From an uncultured Prevotella sp. (GTDB taxonomy: Bacteria; Bacteroidota; Bacteroidia; Bacteroidales; Bacteroidaceae), in contig CAMHAM010000004.1 in assembly GCA_946183415.1 (NCBI GenBank), positions 82,470-146,469 of the forward strand: a stretch of 64,000 nucleotides of DNA, in the 5' to 3' direction. Below are positions 17,751 through 27,251 of the stretch, one piece after another (position 1 is the first letter of the stretch; each line of letters opens with the position of its first letter). The notes under the pieces are model-generated. The model was not told the DNA's origin. It searched no databases and saw only the letters and a program-made list of their open reading frames with translations. The translations under genes were made by a program, and so were the position numbers.

Positions 17751-19274
17751 CTATTCGTAGCACTTGAAAATGCTGTCGACAGTCTGCTGAGGGAGTTTCT
17801 TCGTGAAGAGGCTGACAAGCCAGCAAATAGGGAATCCACCCACCATCGCGATAGCACCACAGTTGATCGGATTGATGGGATTGCCCAGGAGCATGTTGAC
17901 AACCGTGATACCTACACCCCAGGCAAAGCAAGCCCAGACAGAGGCGGTGGTGATGCCACGCCAGTATAGACCAAGCATAAAGGGTGCGAGGAAAGCCCCG
18001 GCAAGGGCTCCCCAAGAGATTCCCATGAGCTGAGCGATAAATGTAGGAGGATTCAGTGCGATAAGCAGGGAAATGGCAATGAAGAACATGATGAGCACGC
18101 GCATCACCACAACCTTACGACGCTCGATCTTCTCAGCCACGATATCGTCGATCGCCCCATCTTCCACCTCACCAGGGAGTGACTTCTTGTCGCGATAGAT
18201 GAGGTCGAGGGTCATGGTCGAGGAAGAGGTGAGCACGAGTGAGGCCAAGGTCGACATGGAGGCTGAGAGTACCAGCAGCACTACCAAGGCAATGAGCACA
18301 TCGGGCAACGTGACAAGCATCGAAGGGACAATAGAGTCGAAGGCGAGCTTGCCGTTGGGCAGCACGGGAGGCATGCCAAAGAGGCGTCCAAAACCTCCGA
18401 GGAAGTAACAGCCACCAGCCACGACGAAGGCGAAGACGGTGGAGATGACAGTTCCACGATGGATGGCACTCTCGTCGGTGATAGAATAGAACTTACCAAC
18501 CATCTGAGGGAGGCCCCAGGTGCCGAGCGAAGTCAGGACGACGACACCCAACAGATTCCACGGATCAGGTCCGAACCATGAGGCAAACCCGCCATTGACT
18601 GCAGGATCAGTATCGGAAGGCATGGCAGCCAGACGCTCGACAGCATTGAAGAGACCGCCCTGAATATTGAGTACAGCGAGGATGACAGCCACAATGCCAA
18701 AGAGCATGATGATACCCTGAATGAAATCGTTCATGGCAGTAGCCTTGTAACCACCGAGGATGACATAGACAGCCGTGAGGGCAGCCATAATGATCACACA
18801 GTACTCATAAGGGATGCCGAAACCCATCTCGAAGAGCGTAGAGATGCCCTTGTAGACACCAGCCGTGTAAGGAATGAGGAACACAAAGGCAATGACCGAG
18901 GCCACGATGCGCAGTCCCTGATCGGCAAAACGGGTACCAAAGAAGTCGGGCATCGTGCGCGACTCAATATGCTGGGTCATCAGCTTGGTGCGACGTCCCA
19001 GGATGAGCCAGGCGAGCAGCGAACCGATGACTGCATTACCCACACCAATCCAGGTAGAGGAAAGACCATATTTCCAACCGAACTGTCCGGCATAGCCCAC
19101 GAAGACCACTGCTGAGAAATAAGAGGTACCAAAGGCGAAGGCTGTGAGCCAGGGACCTACGGAACGCCCGCCCAATACGAATCCATCGACACTGCTGGTC
19201 TGCTTGCGGGTGTAGATTCCCACGCCAATCATCACGGCCAGAAAGATGATCGTTAATGTTATCTTGATAATCAT
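17751..19274 (-). CDS. Sodium:solute symporter
   Basis: SSS family sequence GGRSVGPWLTAFAFGTSYFSAVVFVGYAGQFGWKYG; 13 TM-like segments. Confidence 0.9.
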   Translation of the reverse strand: MIIKITLTIIFLAVMIGVGIYTRKQTSSVDGFVLGGRSVGPWLTAFAFGTSYFSAVVFVGYAGQFGWKYGLSSTWIGVGNAVIGSLLAWLILGRRTKLMTQHIESRTMPDFFGTRFADQGLRIVASVIAFVFLIPYTAGVYKGISTLFEMGFGIPYEYCVIIMAALTAVYVILGGYKATAMNDFIQGIIMLFGIVAVILAVLNIQGGLFNAVERLAAMPSDTDPAVNGGFASWFGPDPWNLLGVVVLTSLGTWGLPQMVGKFYSITDESAIHRGTVISTVFAFVVAGGCYFLGGFGRLFGMPPVLPNGKLAFDSIVPSMLVTLPDVLIALVVLLVLSASMSTLASLVLTSSSTMTLDLIYRDKKSLPGEVEDGAIDDIVAEKIERRKVVVMRVLIMFFIAISLLIALNPPTFIAQLMGISWGALAGAFLAPFMLGLYWRGITTASVWACFAWGVGITVVNMLLGNPINPINCGAIAMVGGFPICWLVSLFTKKLPQQTVDSIFKCYE

Positions 19275-19316
19275 TTCTTTACCTTTTTACTTTTTTACTT
19301 TTTTACCTTTTTACCT

Positions 19317-20414
19317 TTAAAACGCCACCTGCACCTGGGCCTGAAGCCAATTGTAGTCGTTGGTGGAGATGTTCTCGCCAACGAGGCAGCGAGTATACTG
19401 CAACTGCAAGCGGCACTTCTTATAGAACCAGTACTGAAGACCGATGGTCAGATTGGTCTGATCCCAACCGTCAACCTTCGTATTACGGTCGAAAGTCTCA
19501 CCACTGGCTACGACATCGAGTGCATCGACTACAGGAATACAGATGGTGGCATAGCCACCGCGAGAGCCGACATCGCCATCCTGACCACCAAGCCACTCGG
19601 CACGGATGCTGGCAGGACGAGCTTCTTTATATTTGGCAGGTGAGTAGGCCCGGGTCTTATACTCGACACCCACGCTGTAACGGTTGCGCTTGTAATTGTC
19701 GCCCACCTTGATGTCCGGGTTCCACGCTGCCGTTCCTACGGCACAGCCTGTGCCCAGGTATCCTGAGGCCACGAAGCGCAAGCCGGCCACCGGGCGCACT
19801 TCAAGCTTGGCGATGAAATCTTTCTGGTTGTTCTGGTCCTTACGGTTGATGCCCTGTCCGCTCATCAGTGCAAGCTCGTAGTGTAAGAGTCCCTTGGCGA
19901 GGTCACCAAAGACTTCGAGACCCATGTCGCGGCCATAGTTCACGCCATTAAGAGGATCGGGACCTTCGCCCGCCAAATAGAGCACGGCCTGCGAATAGAC
20001 ATCGATCAACTCGAGCTGTGTCGGCGAAAGGGGATTCTCCATAGTGTAGGAGTGCTTGAACTGTCCGAGACGGACGGTCAGCTCATTGCCCTTGGAAAAG
20101 CGATAGTCTGTATAGAATTCCTGTACGACACTCGAGAAGTCGTGCATGAAGAGGAATGACCAGCGATCGGTGATGCGTGCCTTTGCCCATAGTAGCGTGC
20201 GTTTAAGGTTATACGAATTGGTGTTGACTCCATTGGGATTCTGGTATGACCAGCCCGCCTGCGCATAGCCGTTAAAAGTGATGCGACTCGTGAGTTCCTT
20301 CAGCCAATTGGGCTCTTTACTCTTCTTCTCTGTCTGTTGCCCCATAGCGGCAACGCTGCTGAACACGGCCAGAACGACGGCCAGTGTACGCCATTTGTTT
20401 GTTTTCTGTTTCAT
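19317..20414 (-). CDS. Porin (phosphate-selective OprO/OprP-like)
   Basis: Signal peptide; FNGYAQAGWSYQNPNG, VRLGQFKHSYTMENPLSPTQLELID, terminal F (LQAQVQVAF). Confidence 0.85.
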   Translation of the reverse strand: MKQKTNKWRTLAVVLAVFSSVAAMGQQTEKKSKEPNWLKELTSRITFNGYAQAGWSYQNPNGVNTNSYNLKRTLLWAKARITDRWSFLFMHDFSSVVQEFYTDYRFSKGNELTVRLGQFKHSYTMENPLSPTQLELIDVYSQAVLYLAGEGPDPLNGVNYGRDMGLEVFGDLAKGLLHYELALMSGQGINRKDQNNQKDFIAKLEVRPVAGLRFVASGYLGTGCAVGTAAWNPDIKVGDNYKRNRYSVGVEYKTRAYSPAKYKEARPASIRAEWLGGQDGDVGSRGGYATICIPVVDALDVVASGETFDRNTKVDGWDQTNLTIGLQYWFYKKCRLQLQYTRCLVGENISTNDYNWLQAQVQVAF

Positions 20415-20438
20415 CTTGTCATTGTTTTTTATTGGTTG

Positions 20439-21554
20439 TTATTTATTGATCAGTTTGTTTTCGATGCGTTTGGCACGAGCCTCAGAGGCAGCAGAGAGCT
20501 TGCCTTTGAGATAAGCCTCCATCATAAGTCCTGCGACAGGAGCAGCGAGGTCGGCACCAAAGCCACCATGTTCGATATATACCGAGATAGCAATCTTCGG
20601 ATCGTTCATGGGTGCAAAGGCGATAAAAGCCGAGTGATCTTCTCCAGAGTTCTCGATGGTGCCTGTCTTCCCACAGATGGGATAAGAAGTCTTGATGCTG
20701 GTGGCAGTGCCCTTCTCAACGGCGAGGCGCATACCTTCGATGACAGGTGCATAAGCCTCAGGCTTCACCTTCGTCCGGCGCTTGGTGAGATACCGCTGGT
20801 TCTTCGTATCCTTATGGATATGAGGCACATAATACCAACCACGATTAGCGATGGTGACAGCGAGGTTACAGAGTTGCAATGGCGTGCAGGTGACATCCCC
20901 CTGCCCCATACCAGCCCACCAGATGGTCTTTCCGTCCCATCCGTCTTTATAGCGGCGGTTCAGATAGTCGGCACCAGCCAAGAGTCCTCCTTGTTCGCCC
21001 TGGATATCAATGTGCATGGGACCTCCCAGTCCCATCGACTGCATATACGTCCGCCAGGTATTGATGGCTTCATCGCGGGAGTCGTACATAAAATCATCAT
21101 TGATCATCGAACCGAAGTTCACGATAAACCAAGTGTTGCACGACTGTGCGAGGGCATCTCTCAGATTGAGTGGCGAACGGTGCTTATGACACCCCACCTT
21201 GATATTACCATCTGTAATGCCACTATTGCACTCCATCTTCGTATCAGGGGTGACAAAGCCTTCTGACAAGAGCGTCAGCGCCTGAGCCGTCTTGAAGGTA
21301 GAGCCTGGGGCCTGAGGCTTGCCGATGGCCTGGCGCACATCACTGCCATTGGGCGTGTTCGTAGCCAGACAGAGAATCTCGCCATTGGCCGGATTGATGG
21401 CCACGATAGCCCCCGTCTTTCCCTTCAGCAGGCGCTCACCCAACTGCTGAAGCACAGGGCGCAAGGTCAATGATCCGTCAGCGGGTAATCCCTGTGCAGC
21501 GACCCGAATGACCAAAGTCAGACAGCAGAAGAGCGTAATCAGTGATCTGTGCAT
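20439..21554 (-). CDS. Penicillin-binding transpeptidase-only protein
   Basis: Signal peptide then KTGAIVAINPANGEILCLA, APGSTFK (SxxK), SCN, GKTGT (KTG). Confidence 0.9.
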   Translation of the reverse strand: MHRSLITLFCCLTLVIRVAAQGLPADGSLTLRPVLQQLGERLLKGKTGAIVAINPANGEILCLATNTPNGSDVRQAIGKPQAPGSTFKTAQALTLLSEGFVTPDTKMECNSGITDGNIKVGCHKHRSPLNLRDALAQSCNTWFIVNFGSMINDDFMYDSRDEAINTWRTYMQSMGLGGPMHIDIQGEQGGLLAGADYLNRRYKDGWDGKTIWWAGMGQGDVTCTPLQLCNLAVTIANRGWYYVPHIHKDTKNQRYLTKRRTKVKPEAYAPVIEGMRLAVEKGTATSIKTSYPICGKTGTIENSGEDHSAFIAFAPMNDPKIAISVYIEHGGFGADLAAPVAGLMMEAYLKGKLSAASEARAKRIENKLINK

Positions 21555-21568
21555 AGTGGATGAAGCAA

Positions 21569-23413
21569 TTATTCTACAGTGACAGACTTGGCCAAGTTAC
21601 GAGGCTGATCGACATTTTTGCCCTTGCACACAGCAACATGATAAGCCAGAAGCTGCAAAGGAATGGTGGCTACCAATGGTTCGAGGCACTCCATGACATC
21701 AGGCAGTTCGATGACCTCGTCGGCTATATGGGCAATGGTATCATCACCCTTCGAGACGAGGGCAATCACCCTACCCTGACGCGCCTTGATCTCCTGAATG
21801 TTGGAGAGCACTTTCTCATACATGGCATTATGGGTGGCAATGACGATAACAGGCATATCCGAGTCGATCAGGGCAATCGGACCATGCTTCATCTCTGCAG
21901 CAGGATAGCCCTCAGCATGGATATAAGAAATCTCCTTCAGCTTCAGGGCACCTTCGAGGGCTACGGGATAAGAGTAGCCTCGACCCAGATAGAGGAAGTT
22001 GTGGGCATAAGTAAAAGTACGGGCGAGGTCGGCCACCTTTTCATTGGTCTTCAGCACCTCACGGATCTTATCAGGAATCTCACTGAGTCCTTTCACTATC
22101 TTCAGATACTCATCGCGATGAATAGTGCCCTTGGCTTCGCCCATGGCAAGCGCTATCATCGTGAGCACCGTCACCTGACCCGTGAAAGCCTTCGTAGAAG
22201 CCACACCGATCTCAGGTCCTACATGAATATAGGTACCCGTATCGGTAGCTCTGGGAATCGACGAGCCGATGGCATTGCAGATGCCATAGATGAAAGCACC
22301 TTTCTCCTTAGCCAACTGAACAGCTGCCAGGGTATCGGCAGTCTCACCACTCTGGGAGATTGCCACCACGACATCATCCTTACCGACCACAGGGTTACGA
22401 TAACGGAACTCGCTGGCATACTCCACTTCGACGGGGATACGCACGAGCGACTCGATAATCTGCTTGCCTATCAGACCAGCATGCCACGATGTGCCACAGG
22501 CCACTATCACCACACGCTTGGCATTGAGCATCTGCCGACGGTAGTCTATCAGAGCAGAGAGTGTCACATGATCGGCCTCGACATTCACCCGTCCGCGCAT
22601 GCAGTTGGTGAGGCACTCTGGCTGTTCGAAGATCTCCTTGAGCATAAAGTGAGGATATCCGCCCTTCTCAATCTGTCCGAGATTGATATCGACGGTCTTC
22701 ACCGTCAGTTCCTGCTCCTCACCGAGGATGCTGACAACCTTCAGTTCCTCCCCACGACGGATCACAGCGATATTGCCATCCTCGAGATACACGACCTTGT
22801 CGGTATACTCCACGATGGGACTGGCATCAGAGCCCAAGAAGAACTCATCCTCGCCGATGCCGACCACCAGCGGACTCTGTTTACGAGCCGCAATGATCTG
22901 GTCAGGATTGCGCTTGTCGAGCACTGCAATGGCATAGGCTCCGATCACCTGATAGAGTGCCACCTGAACAGCCGTCAGGAGGTCGAGCTGTTTATGCTCC
23001 TTGATGTATTCTATGAGTTGTACGAGCACCTCCGTGTCTGTGTCAGACACAAAAGTAACGCCCTTTGCCTGGAGTTTCTCCTTCAACTCTGCATAATTCT
23101 CGATGATACCGTTATGAATGATCGCCAGGTTATGACTCTCTGAATAATGGGGATGGGCGTTGCGCGAAGACGGTTCGCCATGAGTGGCCCAACGCGTGTG
23201 GGCAATTCCGATATGCCCACTCACATCCTTATCGTTGCAATAATCGCAGAGATTATCTACTTTGCCCTTCGATTTATACACATTCAGCTCGCCGGCACTA
23301 TTAATCATAGCCACACCAGCACTGTCGTAACCACGATATTCCAAACGGCGTAAGCCCTTTATCAGGATAGGGAAAGCGTCTTTATTTCCTATATAACCAA
23401 CTATTCCACACAT
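21569..23413 (-). CDS. glmS: Glutamine--fructose-6-phosphate aminotransferase
   Basis: MCGIVGYIGNKDAFPILIKGLRRLEYRGYDSAGVA; SIS domains; C-terminus NLAKSVTVE. Confidence 0.98.
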   Translation of the reverse strand: MCGIVGYIGNKDAFPILIKGLRRLEYRGYDSAGVAMINSAGELNVYKSKGKVDNLCDYCNDKDVSGHIGIAHTRWATHGEPSSRNAHPHYSESHNLAIIHNGIIENYAELKEKLQAKGVTFVSDTDTEVLVQLIEYIKEHKQLDLLTAVQVALYQVIGAYAIAVLDKRNPDQIIAARKQSPLVVGIGEDEFFLGSDASPIVEYTDKVVYLEDGNIAVIRRGEELKVVSILGEEQELTVKTVDINLGQIEKGGYPHFMLKEIFEQPECLTNCMRGRVNVEADHVTLSALIDYRRQMLNAKRVVIVACGTSWHAGLIGKQIIESLVRIPVEVEYASEFRYRNPVVGKDDVVVAISQSGETADTLAAVQLAKEKGAFIYGICNAIGSSIPRATDTGTYIHVGPEIGVASTKAFTGQVTVLTMIALAMGEAKGTIHRDEYLKIVKGLSEIPDKIREVLKTNEKVADLARTFTYAHNFLYLGRGYSYPVALEGALKLKEISYIHAEGYPAAEMKHGPIALIDSDMPVIVIATHNAMYEKVLSNIQEIKARQGRVIALVSKGDDTIAHIADEVIELPDVMECLEPLVATIPLQLLAYHVAVCKGKNVDQPRNLAKSVTVE

Positions 23414-23534
23414 ACTTCAGTCTGTCTTTTTGTCGTTAAAGTTTTGATTTCGGCTGCAAATTTACACATTATTCTCGAAAAACCAAGCAAAAAGACAGTA
23501 TTTTTTATTTATTTGTAGAAATACCCCGAGATGC

Positions 23535-23620
23535 TTGAAGCCTCCAGGAGGATCGTTTGGAGGCTCCAAAAGGGTCGTTTGGAGCCTCCATTCACCCCGT
23601 TTGGAGCCTCCAAACGTCCT
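23535..23620. repeat. Four palindromic TTTGGAG(C/G)CTCCAAA-like units at exact 22-bp period
   Basis: Core hexamers begin at 23540, 23562, 23584, 23606. Confidence 0.9.
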
Positions 23621-23635
23621 CCCCCGCCGCGGGGC

Positions 23636-23745
23636 CATGGTGGTCAGTCATGCCCCTACGGGTGAGCACCCCTCGTCATACCCCCTTCTTAAGGGGGTAT
23701 AGAGGGGGTACTGCTCACCCTACGGGAAGCATGACTACCACAATG
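23636..23745. repeat. About 110-nt imperfect hairpin (MITE-like)
   Basis: CATGGTGGTCAGTCATGCCCCTACGGGTGAGCA...CCCCCTTCTTAAGGGGGT...TGCTCACCCTACGGGAAGCATGACTACCACAATG. Confidence 0.85.
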
Positions 23746-23858
23746 CGGTTTTCGAACCATAAAATTTCGCTCAGAACGGGAAAATAAGACTGTTTTTGTT
23801 TGGTAGTTTCCGATATATTGACTAACTTTGCAGCAGAATAACCAATCACCATTAAAGT

Positions 23859-23951
23859 ATGAAGCAAAAACGAACTTTTCTTAACTGGCTTCTCCTGCTG
23901 ATGATGACGGTGGGAATGACGTCGTGCCAGGGGCTTCTGCTGTCTCGATGA
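23859..23951 (+). pseudogene. Lipoprotein 5' stub (MKQKRTFLNWLLLLMMTVGMTSCQGLLLSR*) joined to an unrelated antisense coding fragment
   Basis: -7 box TAACTTTGC upstream, signal/lipobox, immediate stop; antisense QAFRNRLFVRWFNLYEHRGRFIIETAEA frame follows. Confidence 0.6.
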
Positions 23952-24218
23952 TGAATCTGCCGCGATGTTCGTAGAGGTTGAACCAACGAACGAATAGCCT
24001 GTTACGGAAAGCCTGCTTACGGTCGCCTGTATCGGCCAAATAAAGAAATGTTGTACCTTTGCCGATGCAAACAAGATGCTACAACAGCATCTCAGGCAAT
24101 GCTGCAAGGCGGGAAAGTCCCGACCTGAAGAAGTGAATAACCGCCCCGAGGCCGAAGGGGCATTAACGGTAATGCAAGAAAAACAACCTAAAAATTTGGT
24201 TGTTTCGCCAGAAACCAT

Positions 24219-24227
24219 TACCTTTGC
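24219..24227 (+). promoter_or_regulatory. -7 box TACCTTTGC upstream of Rpn gene
   Basis: Match to TAnnTTTG. Confidence 0.55.
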
Positions 24228-24259
24228 AGGCGATAAACGATTGTTATAATTAAACTCTA

Positions 24260-25222
24260 ATGATTATGAGCACAAAAGAAGAAACGAAAAAAGGAGGCGT
24301 GACAATGAGAGGCAAGTATCTAAATCCCAAAGCAGACTTGATATTCAAGCTGGTTTTCGGCGAGCATCCCGACTTGGTGATGAGTTTGCTGAATGCCCTG
24401 CTGCCGCTGCCCGAAGACGGTCTGATTGAGAGTGTGGAGTACCTGACACCCGAGATGGTGCCCGAGAATCCCGCAAAGAAAGACAGTATCGTGGATGTGC
24501 GTTGCAAGGACCAGCAGGGGCGACAGTTCATCGTCGAGATGCAGCTCTACTGGAACGAGGAGTTCAAGCGGCGTGTGTTGCTCAACGCCTCGAAGGCCAT
24601 CGTGCGTCAGCTTGACAAGGGCGAGGACTATTCACTGATACAGCCGGTCTACTGTCTGAGTCTCGTCAACGACAAAGCCTTTGACTATGAGACCGATGAG
24701 TTCTATCACGACTACGCCATCGTAGACGTAGAGCATACCGACCGGCATATTGAAGGACTGCGCCTCGTGTTTGTAGAGCTGCCGAAGTTCAAGCCGCAGA
24801 GCATCGCCGAGAAGAAGATGGCCGTGCTGTGGCTGCGTTTCCTGACGGAGATTGCAGAAGACACCATCGAAGCCCCAGCCGAACTTCTGGAGAACGAGCA
24901 GACTCGTAAGGCACTAGGACTCGTGGAGAAATCGGCCATGACGGAAGGCCAGCTCTATGCCTATGAGAAGTTCTGGCTGGCCGTGGTCGATGAGCGCATC
25001 CTTCGTGAAGCCGCCACTAAGAAAGGCTATAACGAAGGCATGCAGAAAGGCATCGAAGAAGGCATGCAGAAAGGCATCGAAGAAGGCATGCAGAAAGGCA
25101 TCGAAGAAGGCATGCAGAAAGGCATCTACACCGTAGCTCGCAATATGAAGCAGATGGGGCTGCCCATTGCCGATATCGCCAAAGCAACAGGACTCTCTAA
25201 AGAAGAAATCCGTATATTATAA
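24260..25222 (+). CDS. Rpn family recombination-promoting nuclease/putative transposase (PD-(D/E)XK)
   Basis: KADLIFKLVFGEHPDLVMSLLNALL, SIVDVRCKDQQGRQFIVEMQ. Confidence 0.92.
   Translation: MIMSTKEETKKGGVTMRGKYLNPKADLIFKLVFGEHPDLVMSLLNALLPLPEDGLIESVEYLTPEMVPENPAKKDSIVDVRCKDQQGRQFIVEMQLYWNEEFKRRVLLNASKAIVRQLDKGEDYSLIQPVYCLSLVNDKAFDYETDEFYHDYAIVDVEHTDRHIEGLRLVFVELPKFKPQSIAEKKMAVLWLRFLTEIAEDTIEAPAELLENEQTRKALGLVEKSAMTEGQLYAYEKFWLAVVDERILREAATKKGYNEGMQKGIEEGMQKGIEEGMQKGIEEGMQKGIYTVARNMKQMGLPIADIAKATGLSKEEIRIL
25034..25125 (+). repeat. 24-bp tandem repeat (about 3.9 copies) in Rpn C-terminus: GMQKGIEE
   Basis: GAAGGCATGCAGAAAGGCATCGAA repeated. Confidence 0.95.
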
Positions 25223-25226
25223 CGAT

Positions 25227-25336
25227 ACAGGGCTTCGTAAGATCTTCCGTATGAATGTCACTGATGTTCCCCACGATCTACGGTATCGCCCTCGATGACC
25301 CTCTATGGCTTCAGGATCCACTATAAAAGGGAAAGA
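25227..25336 (+). pseudogene. Deletion-scarred relic of a fucP-type MFS transporter
   Basis: Three segments match 30310-30340, 31241-31280 and 31451-31490 of intact fucP in order. Confidence 0.85.
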
Positions 25337-25351
25337 TAAAACAAGAAAAAT

Positions 25352-26302
25352 ATGATATTTAACGAAATCGGAAAAACAGGTATGAAGGTGTCGAACCTCA
25401 GTTTCGGTGCCTCTTCACTCGGTGGGGTGTTCCACGGCATCCGTGAGGATGAAGGCATCCGCGCCGTCCATACGGCAGTAGATAACGGCATCAACTTTAT
25501 CGACGTATCTCCTTATTACGGTCATCTGAAGGCCGAGATGGTGCTGGGCAAGGCTCTGAAGGAGATTGCGCGCGACAAATATTTCCTTTCAACGAAGGTA
25601 GGGCGCTACGGCAAAGACGGCGTGAACACCTGGGACTACAGTGCCAAGCGCGTCACAGACAGCGTCTATGAGAGTATGGAGCGACTGAATGTCGACTATA
25701 TCGACCTTATCAATGTGCACGACATTGAATTCCAGGCCGCACTTGAGGGAGGCTTGCAGAAGGTCTGCGACGAGACACTACCCGCCCTCGTGGCTCTGAA
25801 GAAGAAAGGTGTCGTAGGTCATGTGGGCATCACCGACCTGCAGCCAGAGAACCTGCGCTGGGTCATCGAGCACTGCGAAGAGGGGACGGTGGAGAGTATC
25901 CTGAACTTCTGTCACTACAGTCTCAACGACACTTTATTAAAGGACTATCTGGGATTCTTTGAGCAGCACCACGTAGGCGTGATCAACGCCTCACCACTGT
26001 CGATGGGACTGCTCTCCATGCGAGGTGCCCCTGCCTGGCATCCTGCAGGTAAGGATCTGAAGAGCGCCTGCGCCCGTGCTGCGGCCTATTGCCAGGAGAA
26101 GGGCTATCCCATCGAGAAACTGGCCATTCAGTTTTCGACGAGCTACAATCCCCGTATTGCCACCACACTCTTTAGCAGTGCCAATCCAGACAACGTACTC
26201 AAGAACATCAACTTCGTGAATGAGCCGATGGACGAAACGCTTGTGGAAGAAGTACAGCAGATTATCGGTGACCAGATGTTCGTCAGATGGAAGAACTCTT
26301 AA
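25352..26302 (+). CDS. Aldo/keto reductase (L-fucose/L-galactose dehydrogenase-like)
   Basis: NEIGKTGMKVSNLSFGASSLGGVF, INFIDVSPYYG, STKVGRYG. Confidence 0.88.
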   Translation: MIFNEIGKTGMKVSNLSFGASSLGGVFHGIREDEGIRAVHTAVDNGINFIDVSPYYGHLKAEMVLGKALKEIARDKYFLSTKVGRYGKDGVNTWDYSAKRVTDSVYESMERLNVDYIDLINVHDIEFQAALEGGLQKVCDETLPALVALKKKGVVGHVGITDLQPENLRWVIEHCEEGTVESILNFCHYSLNDTLLKDYLGFFEQHHVGVINASPLSMGLLSMRGAPAWHPAGKDLKSACARAAAYCQEKGYPIEKLAIQFSTSYNPRIATTLFSSANPDNVLKNINFVNEPMDETLVEEVQQIIGDQMFVRWKNS

Positions 26303-26312
26303 TCACTCAGGT

Positions 26313-27251
26313 ATGAACTATCCCATTATTGATGCCCACAGCCATTTATGGCTTCAACAAGACACTGTGTGGAACGGGAAACCCATCCACAGCCTGCAAA
26401 ACGGTCGATCACTCTTTTTAGGTGAGATAGTGCAGATGCTCCCGCCTTTCATGATCGACGGTAAGAATACGGCCGAGGTTTTCCTCTCTAATATGGACTA
26501 CGCACAAGTGTCGGCAGCCGTCGTGGTACAGGAGTTTATCGATGGTCTGCAGAATGATTACCTCGCATCCGTCAGTACACAATATCCCAACAGGTTTATC
26601 ACCTGCGGCATGGCCGACTATCTGCACGACGGGTTCTACGAGCAGGCGCTCCAGCTCATGGCTGTCAAGGATTTCAAAGGCATGGCCATTCCTGGACACC
26701 GTCTGCTGGGCAGGAGTCTGACCTCTCCGGGGATGATGCGTATGTTCCACGAGATGGAACGGCGCAACGTTTTCCTATCCATCACCCTCGCCGATGGTGA
26801 CAGACAGGTTGCAGAACTGCAGGAAGTCATCAGCGAGTGTCCACGACTCCGCATCGCCATCGGTCATCTTGGCATGGCCAATCCGCCTCAGACACCTTGT
26901 TGGGAGAACAATGACTGGCGAGAACAGATCAAACTGGCACAGCATCCGAGCGTCATGATTGAGACGGGGGGTATCACATGGCTCTACAACTCGGAATTCT
27001 ACCCTTATCCTTCCGCCATCCGTGCCATCCGCGAGGCTGCGGATCTCGTGGGGATGGACCATCTGATGTGGGGCAGCGACTACCCGCGCACCATCACGGC
27101 CATCACCTACCGCATGTCGTACGATTTCATCGTGAAGAGCCAAGAGCTCTCCGACAAGGACAAGCGACTGTTGCTGGGCGAGAATGCACGCCGATTCTAC
27201 GGCTTCGAAAGACTCATAGAATTAAATTACATAAAAAATATGTCAGAATGA
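26313..27251 (+). CDS. Amidohydrolase family, fuconolactonase-like
   Basis: Start re-set to MNYPIIDAHSHLWL; WGSDYPRTITAITY. Confidence 0.8.
   Translation: MNYPIIDAHSHLWLQQDTVWNGKPIHSLQNGRSLFLGEIVQMLPPFMIDGKNTAEVFLSNMDYAQVSAAVVVQEFIDGLQNDYLASVSTQYPNRFITCGMADYLHDGFYEQALQLMAVKDFKGMAIPGHRLLGRSLTSPGMMRMFHEMERRNVFLSITLADGDRQVAELQEVISECPRLRIAIGHLGMANPPQTPCWENNDWREQIKLAQHPSVMIETGGITWLYNSEFYPYPSAIRAIREAADLVGMDHLMWGSDYPRTITAITYRMSYDFIVKSQELSDKDKRLLLGENARRFYGFERLIELNYIKNMSE

Noticed and set aside
20337-21266. 309-aa plus-strand ORF over the PBP gene
   Set aside because: Antisense to an ORF with complete catalytic motifs.
21560-23143. 527-aa plus-strand ORF over glmS
   Set aside because: Antisense to glmS; long only because of codon bias.
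23715-24218. 167-aa minus-strand ORF as a gene
   Set aside because: Spans hairpin, stub and promoter debris; no coherent domain.
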